Positions 37,204-45,981 of a DNA stretch of 57,940 nucleotides are shown here, piece by piece. The notes beneath the pieces are model-generated. The model was not told the origin of the DNA, made no database searches, and saw nothing but the letters and a program-made list of their open reading frames with translations. Position numbers and translations under genes: made by a program. Source of the stretch: Actinomycetes bacterium (lineage in GTDB: Bacteria; Actinomycetota; Acidimicrobiia; Acidimicrobiales; RAAP-2); the NCBI GenBank assembly GCA_021803085.1, contig JAJZMD010000024.1:1-57940 (forward strand), read 5' to 3'. Numbering within the stretch: position 1 is the first letter of the stretch; the number at the start of each line of letters is the position of its first letter.

Positions 37204-38267
37204 GCGACGCAGAGCCTCGCGTAGGGCAGTGCCTTCAGCCGGGGCTTCGGGATCGGCTGCAGGCATCGCTCGCACACGCCGTAGGTGCCGTTCGCGATCT
37301 TCTCCAGGGCGGCGTCGATCTCCTCCACGGCGGCCAGCGCCTGCGCAGACAAGGCGAGGTCGCGCTCACGGTCGACGGTGACCGTCCCGCCTTCCCCCGA
37401 CTCCTCGTCGAACTGCACGTCCCCGGGTTCGCGCTCTTGGGCGAGCGAGTCCGCCTCCGCCTTCAGGTCGGAGGCCTGGGCCAGGTACACGGCCCGCTCG
37501 CCCTCGAGAAGCTGGCGCTGCTCTGCGAGGAACTTCTCGTCCTCTGCGTAGGGTCCCGCGAGCGCTGACGGAGCACGCCGGCTCGTGGGCTTCCTCTCCC
37601 GCCCGGTCACCGGCCGTTGCTCGGCGGCGGCCTTCCGCTCGGGAGCCGCCTTTGCCTGTGCGGAGGGGGCCGCCTTTGCCTGTGCGGAGGGGGCCGCCTT
37701 TGCCTGTGCCCGTCTCCCGGTTCCCCTCCGCTCGGGGGTGGCCTTGGCCTGCGCCGTGGTCTTCGCCGTAGCCGACCTCGACGTCGCCGGTGCTCCCGCG
37801 CGCCGCTGGGGCTTCGCCGCCTTCGCGACCGAGGCTCTCTTCTTCGTCTCCTTCGTCGCGGGAGAGGTCGAGGTCACTGCCGTCTTCACCGTCGCTTTCG
37901 CGGCCGCGCTCCTGGCGGCCTTCGTCGTCGTGGTCTCTGCGTCACCGCGCGGCGATCCGGCGCGTCGTCGGGAGCCCGAGGGCGCCACCTCCTTCGGCGA
38001 CGACTGGGAGCTGGTCCTCCTCGGCACGGCGAGGTGCCGTGCTGCAGCCTTGTGAGCAGTCGACGCTGCCCCGCGAACAGCGCTCGCCGGGCGCGCCGCC
38101 GATCTCTTCGGGGCCTCGCCCGTTCGGCTCCCCTTCACCGCCGGCGCCGCCCGCTTCTTCGGCGGGGTCGAACGGCTCGCCGCTCTCTTGTCGCCCTGTG
38201 CCACGCGCGCCGTCGGCTGTGACTTGCGCGCCGCCCTCGAGGCGCCACCCGTCGTCGCTGGCGCCAT
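37173..38267 (-). CDS. DksA/TraR-type zinc finger protein with long Lys/Ala-rich head
   Basis: 364 residues in two very different parts. Residues 1-235 are low complexity, rich in Ala, Lys, Arg, Ser and Thr, resembling histone H1 or AlgP tails, with an AQAKAAPS repeat. Residues 240-364 hold a coiled-coil region (EDEKFLAEQRQLLEGERAVYLAQ) and a DksA/TraR finger (YGVCERCLQPIPKPRLKALPYARLCVACK). DksA proteins enter the RNA polymerase secondary channel; the head should bind nucleic acid. A GAGGAGGT ribosome binding site fits ATG 38267. Placed between divIVA and lspA. Confidence 0.87.
   Translation of the reverse strand: MAPATTGGASRAARKSQPTARVAQGDKRAASRSTPPKKRAAPAVKGSRTGEAPKRSAARPASAVRGAASTAHKAAARHLAVPRRTSSQSSPKEVAPSGSRRRAGSPRGDAETTTTKAARSAAAKATVKTAVTSTSPATKETKKRASVAKAAKPQRRAGAPATSRSATAKTTAQAKATPERRGTGRRAQAKAAPSAQAKAAPSAQAKAAPERKAAAEQRPVTGRERKPTSRRAPSALAGPYAEDEKFLAEQRQLLEGERAVYLAQASDLKAEADSLAQEREPGDVQFDEESGEGGTVTVDRERDLALSAQALAAVEEIDAALEKIANGTYGVCERCLQPIPKPRLKALPYARLCVACKSGGLSRR
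37645..37710 (-). repeat. 24-bp tandem repeat encoding AQAKAAPS
   Basis: Two complete 24-bp units and most of a third, nearly identical, in the basic head of the DksA-like gene. The period preserves the reading frame. Confidence 0.85.
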
Positions 38268-38404
38268 GCCGGACCTCCTCTCCGTCTTGTCCCCCGCGGC
38301 GCCACCAGCGCGCCGTTGGAAGAGCCGGTGACCCTAGCGGACCGCGCGCGCCCCTTCAACCACCCCGGCGCCGACCTGCGGGCAAGGCGACCCGCCCCCG
38401 GCGG

Positions 38405-39418
38405 TCACTCGCCGATGCGGCTGCGCTCGAGCTCGACCGTCTCGTCGCGGCCGGCATCGAAGAGCTCTCTGTGCAGAACGCCCGGGCGAGCTCCGACCGG
38501 CGTCTGCGACCGATCAGGTGCTGCGATCGCGTGCGACCTCGAGGGAGCCGGCGGGTGACGTTCGGGCGCACCGGATTGGGGCGTTGGCTGCGGACGCGCC
38601 TCACCCGCTTGGCCCGCGAGGGGCGAGCCTGGCCCGGCACCTCCCGGCGAGCCGGAGCGAACGGCACCCGAACCGCCTGGCTCACCGCTCGCGGCGCTCC
38701 CCGTCTTCTCGGTGCTCTCGGCGGGCTTGCGGTCGGCGGTCGGCTGGGCAACGGAGCGGTCGGCGAGAGGCTCTGGGGATCGCGCGGGCGTCGTCAACCG
38801 CTCGTCGACCCAGCGGAGCATCTCGGTGAGCGACGCTCGGATCTTCGTGCGCTGGTCCTCCAGGTGCCTGCCCATCGCCTCCAGGTCGCCTGCGAGCCGC
38901 TCCCGGGCAACTTCGAGCCTCCCGACCTCGTCACGCAACCGTTCCTCGGCCTCAGAGGTCAGCTGCCGGGCGCGCTCCTCGGTCTGCGCGAGCAGCTGCC
39001 GGGCGCGCTCCTCGGCCTGGCCCACCAGACGCGCTGCCTCCGCCTCACTCTCCCGCTTCGTCTGGTCCACGAACTTCTGAGCAAGCAACAGGGTGCGCTG
39101 CAGCGTGTCGTTCGACACCGCGGCCTCCTGCGGCCCAGAGCCGCTCATGGGCGGAGCCTCTCCCGGCGCGCCCGGGTCGACTGCGGTGCGCTCAGCCCGT
39201 GGATGCTCGAGCTCCTCTTCGAGCTGCGCGACCCGCTCGGTGGCCACCCGGAGACGTTCGTTCGCCGAACGGAGCCGCTCTTGGACCTGCTCCGCCTCCA
39301 CCGCCGCCTTCTCCAGGTACTCGTCGACCTCGTCGACGTTGTACCCCTTCAACCCGAGACGGAATTCGACCGTGCGCAGCGTGTCAAGGATCGAGTGGCC
39401 GGAGGGTGCGTTGTCCAT
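38405..39418 (-). CDS. divIVA: DivIVA-domain polar growth/division protein
   Basis: A 337-residue coiled-coil protein (Wag31/DivIVA type). The membrane-binding head EFRLGLKGYNVDEVDEYLEKA is at residues 18-38, a first coil runs to about 72, a linker of about 35 residues follows, then a long coil from about 103 to 210 containing the repeated ERARQLLAQTEERARQL. The tail is Pro/Ser/Gly-rich. It recruits growth machinery to curved membrane in actinobacteria. Start supported by TACACT 8 bases before the ATG, giving it a leaderless promoter of its own inside the cluster. Confidence 0.93.
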   Translation of the reverse strand: MDNAPSGHSILDTLRTVEFRLGLKGYNVDEVDEYLEKAAVEAEQVQERLRSANERLRVATERVAQLEEELEHPRAERTAVDPGAPGEAPPMSGSGPQEAAVSNDTLQRTLLLAQKFVDQTKRESEAEAARLVGQAEERARQLLAQTEERARQLTSEAEERLRDEVGRLEVARERLAGDLEAMGRHLEDQRTKIRASLTEMLRWVDERLTTPARSPEPLADRSVAQPTADRKPAESTEKTGSAASGEPGGSGAVRSGSPGGAGPGSPLAGQAGEARPQPTPQSGAPERHPPAPSRSHAIAAPDRSQTPVGARPGVLHRELFDAGRDETVELERSRIGE

Positions 39419-39426
39419 GCGCTCGA

Positions 39427-39432
39427 AGTGTA
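39427..39432 (-). promoter_or_regulatory. Leaderless -10 box of divIVA
   Basis: TACACT on the minus strand, 8 bases from the divIVA ATG, in a 55-bp gap after yggT. Confidence 0.5.
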
Positions 39433-39473
39433 GTCCTGGGACCTTCTTTCCCCTTGGATGGTGCAGGAAATGC

Positions 39474-39740
39474 TCAAGCGCGGAGCAGCGGGATCACGAC
39501 GAGCTCGGCGACGATCACGACGATGATGATCGAGAGGTCGATGCCCATCCCGCCGGCACGGACGGGCGGCAACACCCGGCGGATCGGTCGGAGCACCGGC
39601 TCGGTGACGGCGTCGAGCACGCGGACGACGCGGTAGAACGCGGTACCCGGCCTCGCCGGCAGCCAGCTCAAGAGCGCCCGCGCGATGAGGACGACCACGT
39701 ACGCCTCGACGAGGTAGGCGATGATGTTGAACACGTTCAC
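39474..39740 (-). CDS. yggT: YggT-family membrane protein
   Basis: 88 residues with two hydrophobic segments (IIAYLVEAYVVVLIARALLSW and IDLSIIIVVIVAELVVIPLL) flanking an amphipathic DAVTEPVLRPIRRVLPPVRAGG, the YggT signature. Role is unclear; it is regularly found between sepF and divIVA in actinobacteria. GTG start with a GGAGG site 7 bases away. Confidence 0.93.
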   Translation of the reverse strand: MNVFNIIAYLVEAYVVVLIARALLSWLPARPGTAFYRVVRVLDAVTEPVLRPIRRVLPPVRAGGMGIDLSIIIVVIVAELVVIPLLRA

Positions 39741-39757
39741 CTGGCGGCCTCCACGGG

Positions 39758-40321
39758 TCAGCTCCGCCCGTAGCCCCGCTCCTGCAAGCGCTGACGCTCC
39801 TCCTCGGAAACCTTCACATTGGTCGGAGCGAGCAGGAACACCTCGTCCGCCACTTTCTCCATCTCGCCGCTCAACGCGTAGGTGACGCCGCTGCAGAAGT
39901 CGATCATGCGACGCTGCAGATCGCGCTCGGCGACCTGCAGGTTCACGATCACCGGCCGGTTCGACTTGAGGCAGTCTGCGATGTCCTTCGCGTCGCCGAA
40001 ACGCGTCGGCGCGACGACTTGCACCCGCGTCGCCTCGCCCGCGCTCATCGGGCGGATGACAGGCTGGCGGGTCGTGACCGCACCGCTCCCGAAGGCGGGC
40101 ATCGACGGCGCGCCCTCACGCGGGATCGTTCGGATCCGGCTCGGTGGCGCGGGAGCTGGGCGCTCTTCCTCGACGTACTCGGGTTCACGCTGGCTCCGAG
40201 GCTCCGAGCGGGACACCGACACGAAGTTGCGCTGCGCGTGGTCGCCGTACTCGTCGTACTCGTCGTACTCGTCCTCGAGCAGACCGAGATAGACCATGGT
40301 CTTTTTCAAGAAGGTGGGCAT
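39758..40321 (-). CDS. sepF: Cell division protein SepF
   Basis: A 187-residue membrane-associated FtsZ partner. The amphipathic N-terminal helix MPTFLKKTMVYLGLL is followed by an acidic DEYDEYDEY repeat (9-bp unit), a disordered linker, and the C-terminal SepF domain (VVAPTRFGDAKDIADCLKSNRPVIVNLQVAERDLQRRMIDFCSG). The ATG at 40321 has GAGGAG at proper distance; in-frame codons upstream are ignored. No FtsA is seen, so SepF probably tethers FtsZ. Confidence 0.95.
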   Translation of the reverse strand: MPTFLKKTMVYLGLLEDEYDEYDEYGDHAQRNFVSVSRSEPRSQREPEYVEEERPAPAPPSRIRTIPREGAPSMPAFGSGAVTTRQPVIRPMSAGEATRVQVVAPTRFGDAKDIADCLKSNRPVIVNLQVAERDLQRRMIDFCSGVTYALSGEMEKVADEVFLLAPTNVKVSEEERQRLQERGYGRS

Positions 40322-40382
40322 CGCATTTCTCCTCGGCGGGTAGCGTACCGCCTCCCCCGCCGATTGGGCGGACACCACCCGG

Positions 40383-41138
40383 TCACGTTGCGGTCATGCG
40401 ACGGGAGGGGCGATCACCGAAGAGCGCCCGTCCCACGCGGACCATCGTGGAGCCCTCGGCGACAGCGAGCTCGACGTCGTCGCTCATCCCCATCGACCGC
40501 TCGCTCAGCCCCAGGTCGTCGGCGAGGGACCGGACCGTCCTGAACGCGCGCCGGGCACCCTGCGGGTCGGTCGGCGCGACGGTCATGAGCCCGCGAACGT
40601 CCAGCTGAGCAGCGCACAGCTCGGCGACCAGCCCAGGGACCGCCTCGGGTGGGCAACCGTTCCGACCCGGTGCCCCGGTGGTGTCCACCTCGACGAGCAC
40701 GACCGCTCCCGGGCGCCGCCGCGCGATCGCCTCCCCTTCCACCGCCCTCGCGACACCTTGCCAGCACGACACGACCGGGGCAAGGGTCGCCACCTTGTTC
40801 CGCTGCACCGCGCCGAGGAAGTGCCAGCGCACGCCGAGCTCCGCGCCGCCACCCTGCACACGGGCTCCTCCGCTCCCGGCGCCTGTCTTGTCCGCGGCGG
40901 CCCCGATCCCGGCAGATCGCACCGCCTCTACCTTCGAGAGCAGCTCCTGCGCGTAGTTCTCCCCCACGTCGGCGATCCCGGCGCCGAGCGCCGCGCGAAC
41001 GGCCTCCGCGCCGAACCCCTTCGTGACGGCGACGACGCGGACTGCCGCAGGGTCTCCGCCCGCGTCGGCGATGCGCTGGCGCACCCGCTCGAGCGCTGCC
41101 GCCACACCGCAGAAGGCCTCGGCCCCACGAGAGGCCAT
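40383..41138 (-). CDS. yggS: YggS-type PLP homeostasis protein
   Basis: A 251-residue alanine racemase-fold protein that binds pyridoxal phosphate at the Lys in VVAVTKGF and is thought to balance vitamin B6 supply. RWHFLGAVQRNK and GLMTVAP are conserved; the ending MGMSDDVELAVAEGSTMVRVGRALFG is diagnostic. It follows ftsZ by 14 bases. In many actinobacteria a pgeF/yfiH gene sits between them; here it is absent. Confidence 0.94.
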   Translation of the reverse strand: MASRGAEAFCGVAAALERVRQRIADAGGDPAAVRVVAVTKGFGAEAVRAALGAGIADVGENYAQELLSKVEAVRSAGIGAAADKTGAGSGGARVQGGGAELGVRWHFLGAVQRNKVATLAPVVSCWQGVARAVEGEAIARRRPGAVVLVEVDTTGAPGRNGCPPEAVPGLVAELCAAQLDVRGLMTVAPTDPQGARRAFRTVRSLADDLGLSERSMGMSDDVELAVAEGSTMVRVGRALFGDRPSRRMTAT

Positions 41139-41152
41139 GGCGGGCTGGCCGC

Positions 41153-42250
41153 TCAGCGCAGGAACGACGGCACGTCGAAGTCGTCGTCGTCGAGGTCGAG
41201 GTCGCTGTTCTCGCTGGTCGCGCCGAAGATGTCCACCGGCGCCGGTGACTCCAGGCCGAGCGACTTGTCGGATCGCTCGGCGGGGCGGGTCGACTCGTCC
41301 CAGCGTTCGAAGCCTGCGGCGATCACCGTCACCCGCACCTCCTCGCCCATGCTGTCGTCGACGACGGCGCCGAAGATGATGTTCGCGTCGGCGTGGGCGA
41401 CGCCGTGGATGATCTCTGCCGCCTCGTTCACCTCGAACAGGCCGAGGTCGCTCCCCCCCGCGATGTTGAGGAGGATCCCACGGGCGCCCTCGATCGACGC
41501 CTCGAGCAGCGGGCTCGTGATCGCGGCTCGGGCGGCGTTGACGGCCCGGCCGTCTCCGCTCGCGCTCCCGATCCCCATGATGGCGGTTCCCGCGTTCAAC
41601 ATGATCATGCGCACGTCGGCGAAGTCCGTGTTGATGAGCCCGGGCACGGTGATGAGGTCGGTGATCCCCCGTACGCCCTGGAGCAGGACCTCGTCCGCCA
41701 TCTTGAACGCGTTCACCATCGAGGTCTTCTCCGTCGACACCGTGAGCAGGCGGTCGTTCGGGATGACGATCAGGGTGTCGACCTTCTCCTTCAGGTTCTG
41801 GATGCCCTTCTCCGCCTGCATCGCACGGCGCCGACCCTCGAAGGTGAAGGGCCTCGTGACCACGCCGATCGTGAGGGCGCCGACATTCTTGGCGACCTCG
41901 GCGACCACGGGCGCGGCACCGGTGCCGGTGCCGCCTCCCTTCCCTGCGGTGATGAACACCATGTCAGCGCCCTGGAGCGCCTCTTCGATCTCGGCTCGGT
42001 GCTCCTCGGCCGCTTGGCGCCCGATCTCCGGGTCGCTGCCGGCGCCGAGCCCTTTGGTCAGCTGGCGGCCGATGTCGAGCTTCAGGTCGGCGTCGCTCAT
42101 GAGCAACGCCTGTGCATCCGTGTTCGCCGCGATGAACTCGACGTGCTTCAACCCGGCGTCGATCATGCGGTTCACCGCGTTGACGCCGCCACCTCCTACA
42201 CCGACCACCTTGATCAACGCGAGGTAGTTGCTCTGCGACGGTCCGGTCAT
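41153..42250 (-). CDS. ftsZ: Cell division GTPase FtsZ
   Basis: A 365-residue tubulin homologue forming the Z ring. [17 protein letters not shown], the GTP-binding [18 protein letters not shown] and the synergy loop [22 protein letters not shown] are intact. The C terminus has an acidic linker ending [12 protein letters not shown], a clear conserved tail peptide for SepF or other tethers. ATG 42250 has GGGAGC upstream; the frame is open for 94 codons further but these are not FtsZ-like. It has its own promoter (42395-42423). Confidence 0.98.
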   Translation of the reverse strand: MTGPSQSNYLALIKVVGVGGGGVNAVNRMIDAGLKHVEFIAANTDAQALLMSDADLKLDIGRQLTKGLGAGSDPEIGRQAAEEHRAEIEEALQGADMVFITAGKGGGTGTGAAPVVAEVAKNVGALTIGVVTRPFTFEGRRRAMQAEKGIQNLKEKVDTLIVIPNDRLLTVSTEKTSMVNAFKMADEVLLQGVRGITDLITVPGLINTDFADVRMIMLNAGTAIMGIGSASGDGRAVNAARAAITSPLLEASIEGARGILLNIAGGSDLGLFEVNEAAEIIHGVAHADANIIFGAVVDDSMGEEVRVTVIAAGFERWDESTRPAERSDKSLGLESPAPVDIFGATSENSDLDLDDDDFDVPSFLR

Positions 42251-42394
42251 GTGCTCCCTCGATGCTGTGGCGGCCGCCGGCCGATCGCATGTCCCCGTGG
42301 GCGCTTGGGCGGGCCGGCTAGGGAGCGGGCTCCGCAGCGCCGCGACCATCAACCTGACGCGGAGGTCGACGTCAGCTGGACGCGACCCGTCGAC

Positions 42395-42423
42395 ACCATA
42401 AGGGAGCGACCAGCCGCGGTCAA
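42395..42423 (-). promoter_or_regulatory. ftsZ promoter
   Basis: Minus strand: -35 TTGACC (42418-42423), 17-base spacer, -10 TATGGT (42395-42400). This is among the best sigma-70-like promoters in the window. Transcription from about 42388 would give a leader near 138 bases, unlike the leaderless genes. The rest of the 286-bp gap 42251-42536 shows only short GC-rich inverted repeats. Confidence 0.75.
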
Positions 42424-42536
42424 GCGGCGAGAGGCCGAAGCATGGCGCCCGTCGGCGCCGCGGTCCTGCGGAGGTCTCTTCCCGCCAACGGACGCGCTCG
42501 CGGTCGCGGCCCAGCCCGTCTGTCCAGCCCACCTCT

Positions 42537-43469
42537 TCACGGTCTCACGACCGGCGTCTCCGGCGCAGCCACGTCGATCGTGGAGCCGGCGGTCAGGTCC
42601 GCACCCTTCAGGATCGCAGCGACGTCCTCGTACTTCTGCGACAGCTGACCCGTGGATCCCAAGTAGACGGTGAGCGTCGACGTCAGCTCGAGGGTGACAT
42701 CGCCGCCGCGGTCCTGGGTGACGGTGGCGACCTGGTCGGCGAACGCCTTCGGAAGCGACGTCACCACACGTAGCGCCGCGCGGAGACCGCCTGCGGTGGA
42801 CCCCGGCCGCCCTGCCGGCCGAGCGCCGACGACACGAGGCAGACCCGTGGGTTGCGCCCGCACCGCGAGCACCTTGCCGGTCCGGTCCACGAGCGCCCAA
42901 CCCGTCGTCGCAGGAGCTTCTTGCACCGCGGCGACAGGCGTCCGCTCTCGTACCGCGATGCGGACGCCGTCCGGCCATTCCCGCGTGACGGTCGCGCTCG
43001 CGATCCACGGGAGCCGCTCGACCCCTGCCACCGCTCCCGCGCCGACGTCCAGCAGGGGCGGATCGCCGGAGAGCCCCGCAGCGGCGACGATCTGCCTGAC
43101 GGGCGTGTGCACCGCGCCGACGACGGTGACGACGCGGGCCGCGAACAACCGCGAATGCAACGCCGACCACCCGACCACCACGACCACGACCACCCCGAGG
43201 ACGACGAGCGCGATGCGCAATCGGCGCCGGGCCTCGCGCCGCAGGACCTCGGCCCGGCGGGCGCGGATGCGCGGATCGACGCCCGTCAGGGCCTGAGGGT
43301 CCTCGCTCGAAGCGGCACGCGTCCTGGGCACCTCCGTCCGGCGTCCCGCCCACCGAGGGCGAGCGCGCGGCCGACGACCAGGGCTCGTCTGGGAGGAGGC
43401 AGGGCGCGTCGGAGGGGAGGCAGGGCTCGTCGGAGGGGAGGCAGGGCGCGTCGGAGGGGGCGCCTTCAT
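42537..43469 (-). CDS. ftsQ: Cell division protein FtsQ
   Basis: A 310-residue single-pass divisome protein. The cytoplasmic head holds four 7-residue Pro/Thr/Ser units and a basic stretch; the membrane segment is [23 protein letters not shown] (about 85-107); a POTRA-like domain ([30 protein letters not shown]) and FtsQ/DivIB beta domain follow. ATG 43469 overlaps the murB stop by 4 bases. Bridges FtsL/FtsB and FtsI/FtsW. Confidence 0.93.
   Translation of the reverse strand: MKAPPPTRPASPPTSPASPPTRPASSQTSPGRRPRARPRWAGRRTEVPRTRAASSEDPQALTGVDPRIRARRAEVLRREARRRLRIALVVLGVVVVVVVGWSALHSRLFAARVVTVVGAVHTPVRQIVAAAGLSGDPPLLDVGAGAVAGVERLPWIASATVTREWPDGVRIAVRERTPVAAVQEAPATTGWALVDRTGKVLAVRAQPTGLPRVVGARPAGRPGSTAGGLRAALRVVTSLPKAFADQVATVTQDRGGDVTLELTSTLTVYLGSTGQLSQKYEDVAAILKGADLTAGSTIDVAAPETPVVRP
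43397..43459 (-). repeat. Three 21-bp units in the ftsQ head
   Basis: Three near-identical 21-bp units plus a degenerate fourth encode PPT[R/S]PAS, giving a polyproline-like cytoplasmic head of variable length. Confidence 0.85.
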
Positions 43470-44572
43470 GTGCCGACCTCCATCGCGGCCCTCTCGGCGT
43501 CACCAAGCGGGTCGTCGCCGAACCCGACGAGCTTCAGCTCAGGGCGGAGAAGGACTCCGGTCGCCGCCTCCACCTTCCGGCGCACGTGCGTGACCAGGGC
43601 CAGCACGTCGGCCGCCCTGCCACCGTCGTCGGCCTGGAAGAAGTTGGCGTGCTTCTCGGACACGCGTGCCGTCCCGAGACGGAGCCCCTTCATGCCCGCC
43701 GCCTCCACCAGCCGACCCGCCGAGTCGCCAGGCGGGTTCGTGAACACGGACCCCGCGTTGCTCCCACCGGGCTGGTGCTCGCGGCGCCAGCGGACGATCT
43801 CCGAGATGAGCGCCCTGCCGGTCTCGGGGTCTCCCTGAAAGGTCCTGAGCTCTGCCCACACCACGACCTCGGCGTCGCCGAGGGAAGAGGTCCGGTAGCC
43901 GAGGCGCAAGCGGGCAGCACCGAATTCTCCGGCGCCGGCGGCGGCGCCCTCCAGATCCACCGACCGGTACCGGACGAGACAGGACGCGGTGTCGGCACCG
44001 TGGCCCCCCGCGTTCATCTTGAGCGCGCCGCCGACCGAGCCAGGGACCCCCACCGCCCACTCCAAGCCTCTCAGTCCCTCGTCGACGGTCCTGCGCGCGA
44101 GGACCGGCAGGTCCAGCGCGCCCCCCGCACGGACCAGCACCGCCGCGCCGGAGACGGCGGCGAGCCCGGCGTGATCGGGGTCGCCTGACACCTCGGCGTC
44201 CAGTCTCTCGAGCGCCGCGAGGCCGCGGCCAGGACGGACGACCACACCGGGGAACCCGCTGTCCGCGACCAGCAGGTTGGACCCCTTCCCCAGCACGAGC
44301 ACCGGCACCCGGCCAGCCACGCCGCTCGACACCAGTGCGTCGCGGAGCCCGAGCAGGTCGTCTTCACTCTCGACGTCGACTAGCACCGCGGCGTTGCCCC
44401 CGACGCGGTACGTCGTGAGCGCGCCGAGCGGCGCGTCGACACGGACTCGCGAGCCGAGACGCGCCGCCAGAGCGGCCAGGGCTTCTGCGAGGATCTCCCG
44501 TCTGGCGCCCTCGTCGGACGTCTGGTGCTCCCGCGCGTACGGCGCCTCGGCCGACACGTGCTCCCGCGTCAT
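43466..44572 (-). CDS. murB: UDP-N-acetylenolpyruvoylglucosamine reductase
   Basis: A 368-residue FAD enzyme reducing the enolpyruvyl group to make UDP-MurNAc. The flavin motifs are APLGALTTYRVGGNAAVLV and LVLGKGSNLLV; the substrate motif is GVPGSVGGALKMNAGGHG; the catalytic Ser is in GSNAGSVFTNPPG. The last Glu-containing stretch reads SEKHANFFQADDGG. ATG overlaps the murC stop by 4 bases. murB between murC and ftsQ is a common dcw arrangement. Confidence 0.96.
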   Translation of the reverse strand: MTREHVSAEAPYAREHQTSDEGARREILAEALAALAARLGSRVRVDAPLGALTTYRVGGNAAVLVDVESEDDLLGLRDALVSSGVAGRVPVLVLGKGSNLLVADSGFPGVVVRPGRGLAALERLDAEVSGDPDHAGLAAVSGAAVLVRAGGALDLPVLARRTVDEGLRGLEWAVGVPGSVGGALKMNAGGHGADTASCLVRYRSVDLEGAAAGAGEFGAARLRLGYRTSSLGDAEVVVWAELRTFQGDPETGRALISEIVRWRREHQPGGSNAGSVFTNPPGDSAGRLVEAAGMKGLRLGTARVSEKHANFFQADDGGRAADVLALVTHVRRKVEAATGVLLRPELKLVGFGDDPLGDAERAAMEVGT

Positions 44573-45981
44573 CGGACCACCTCTGCGCGCAGCGCCACGA
44601 GCTCCTCCGGCAGGGTGGTGAGGTCGCCCGCCCCAAGAGTCACGCAGAGATCTCCGGGCGCCAGCGCGGCGGCGACGGCAGCACGCAGCTCGTCACGCGA
44701 CGGGACGTACAAGACCCGGTGAGCCCCTCCGCGGCGGATCACGGCGTCGGCGACGAGGCGACCCGACACGCCGGGCGCCGGAGGCTCCCCCGCGCTGTAG
44801 ACGTCGGTGACGAAGACGACGTCGGCGTCGTCGAACGCCGTGGCGAACGACTCGGCGAGCGTGGCCGTCCGCGTGTAGCGGTGGGGCTGGAAGACCGCGA
44901 CCGTGCGCTGCCAGCCTCCGGCCCTCGCGGCGGCGAGCGTGGCGCGCACCTCGGACGGGAGATGCGCGTAGTCGTCCACGAAGGTCACACCGCCCGCGCT
45001 CCCGCGGAACTCGAAGCGACGGGGAACGCCGGCGAAGCGGGCGAGCGCCGACACCACCGCCTCGAAGGGAGCGCCGACCTCGAGCGCGCCGACCGCGGCG
45101 ATCGCAGCGTTGCGCGCGTTGTGCGCACCCGGCACCGCGAGCTCGATCCGCCCGAGCAGCCCGTCGGGTCCGTGCAGGTCGAAGCCGATCGAGCTGCGCC
45201 CGGCCACGACGCCGTCCATGCGGTACGCAGCGCCGGGCGACGTCCCGACCGTCACCGCTCCCGCCTGAGCCCCGAGGCGCGCCGCGACGGGGTCGTCCGC
45301 GCCCACCACCCGCCGCCTCGCGGATGCGAGGTACCGTGCAAATGCGTCGGTGAGCGCGTCGAACGTCCGGTAGTGGTCGAGATGGTCCGGCTCGACGTTC
45401 GTGACGATCGCGATGTCGGAGCGGAGCGAGCCGAAGGAGCCGTAGCTCTCGTCGGCCTCCATCACGAGCCACTCGCCGGCGTCCCACACGGCGTTCGTGC
45501 CCGTCTCGTTCACGTCCGCGCCGATGAGGTACGAAGGACGCAGGCCCGCCCCGGCGAGGGCGAGAGAGAGCATGGACGCAGTGGTGGTCTTGCCATGCGT
45601 GCCTGCGACCGCAACGCACTTGCGGCAACGTGCGATCGCCGCGAGGACCGAGGAGCGGTGCACGACGGGGATACCACGCCGGCGCGCCTCGGCGAGCTCC
45701 ACGTTGTCACCGGGGACCGCCGGCGAGTAGGTCACGAGATCCGAGCCCGAGACCTGACCGGCCGCGTGGCCGATCGAGAGTTCGATGCCCGCCGCGCGCA
45801 GGCGACCGGTGACCGGCGAAGCCTTGAGGTCGCTGCCGCTCACGTCATGGCCCATGCCCACGAGCACCATGGCGATCGCGCTCATCCCAGCGCCACCCAC
45901 CCCCACCACGTGGACGTGGCGGGCGACGGAGAGATCGACCTCGTCAGCCGGTGACCGGGGCGTCGGGGAGTCAGCGGGCAT
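44569..45981 (-). CDS. murC: UDP-N-acetylmuramate-L-alanine ligase
   Basis: A 470-residue Mur ligase adding L-Ala. Opening HVHVVGVGGAGMSAIA, ATP loop VAVAGTHGKTTT, metal-binding VMEADESYGSF, NVEPDHLDHY and FVDDYAHLPSEV are present. ATG 45981 overlaps the murG stop by 11 bases. First of the Mur ligases acting on the nucleotide precursor, yet encoded after murG, as in most dcw clusters. Confidence 0.97.
   Translation of the reverse strand: MPADSPTPRSPADEVDLSVARHVHVVGVGGAGMSAIAMVLVGMGHDVSGSDLKASPVTGRLRAAGIELSIGHAAGQVSGSDLVTYSPAVPGDNVELAEARRRGIPVVHRSSVLAAIARCRKCVAVAGTHGKTTTASMLSLALAGAGLRPSYLIGADVNETGTNAVWDAGEWLVMEADESYGSFGSLRSDIAIVTNVEPDHLDHYRTFDALTDAFARYLASARRRVVGADDPVAARLGAQAGAVTVGTSPGAAYRMDGVVAGRSSIGFDLHGPDGLLGRIELAVPGAHNARNAAIAAVGALEVGAPFEAVVSALARFAGVPRRFEFRGSAGGVTFVDDYAHLPSEVRATLAAARAGGWQRTVAVFQPHRYTRTATLAESFATAFDDADVVFVTDVYSAGEPPAPGVSGRLVADAVIRRGGAHRVLYVPSRDELRAAVAAALAPGDLCVTLGAGDLTTLPEELVALRAEVVR

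Noticed and set aside
42354-42400. Short inverted repeats (CTGACG/CGTCAG, GTCGAC) in the ftsZ leader as a regulatory RNA
   Set aside because: Arms are six bases and easily arise by chance at this GC content; nothing links them to the ftsZ ribosome binding site.
42251-42532. Upstream extension of ftsZ by 94 codons
   Set aside because: The extension crosses the ftsZ promoter, is not FtsZ-like, and ATG 42250 has an SD and the conserved start.
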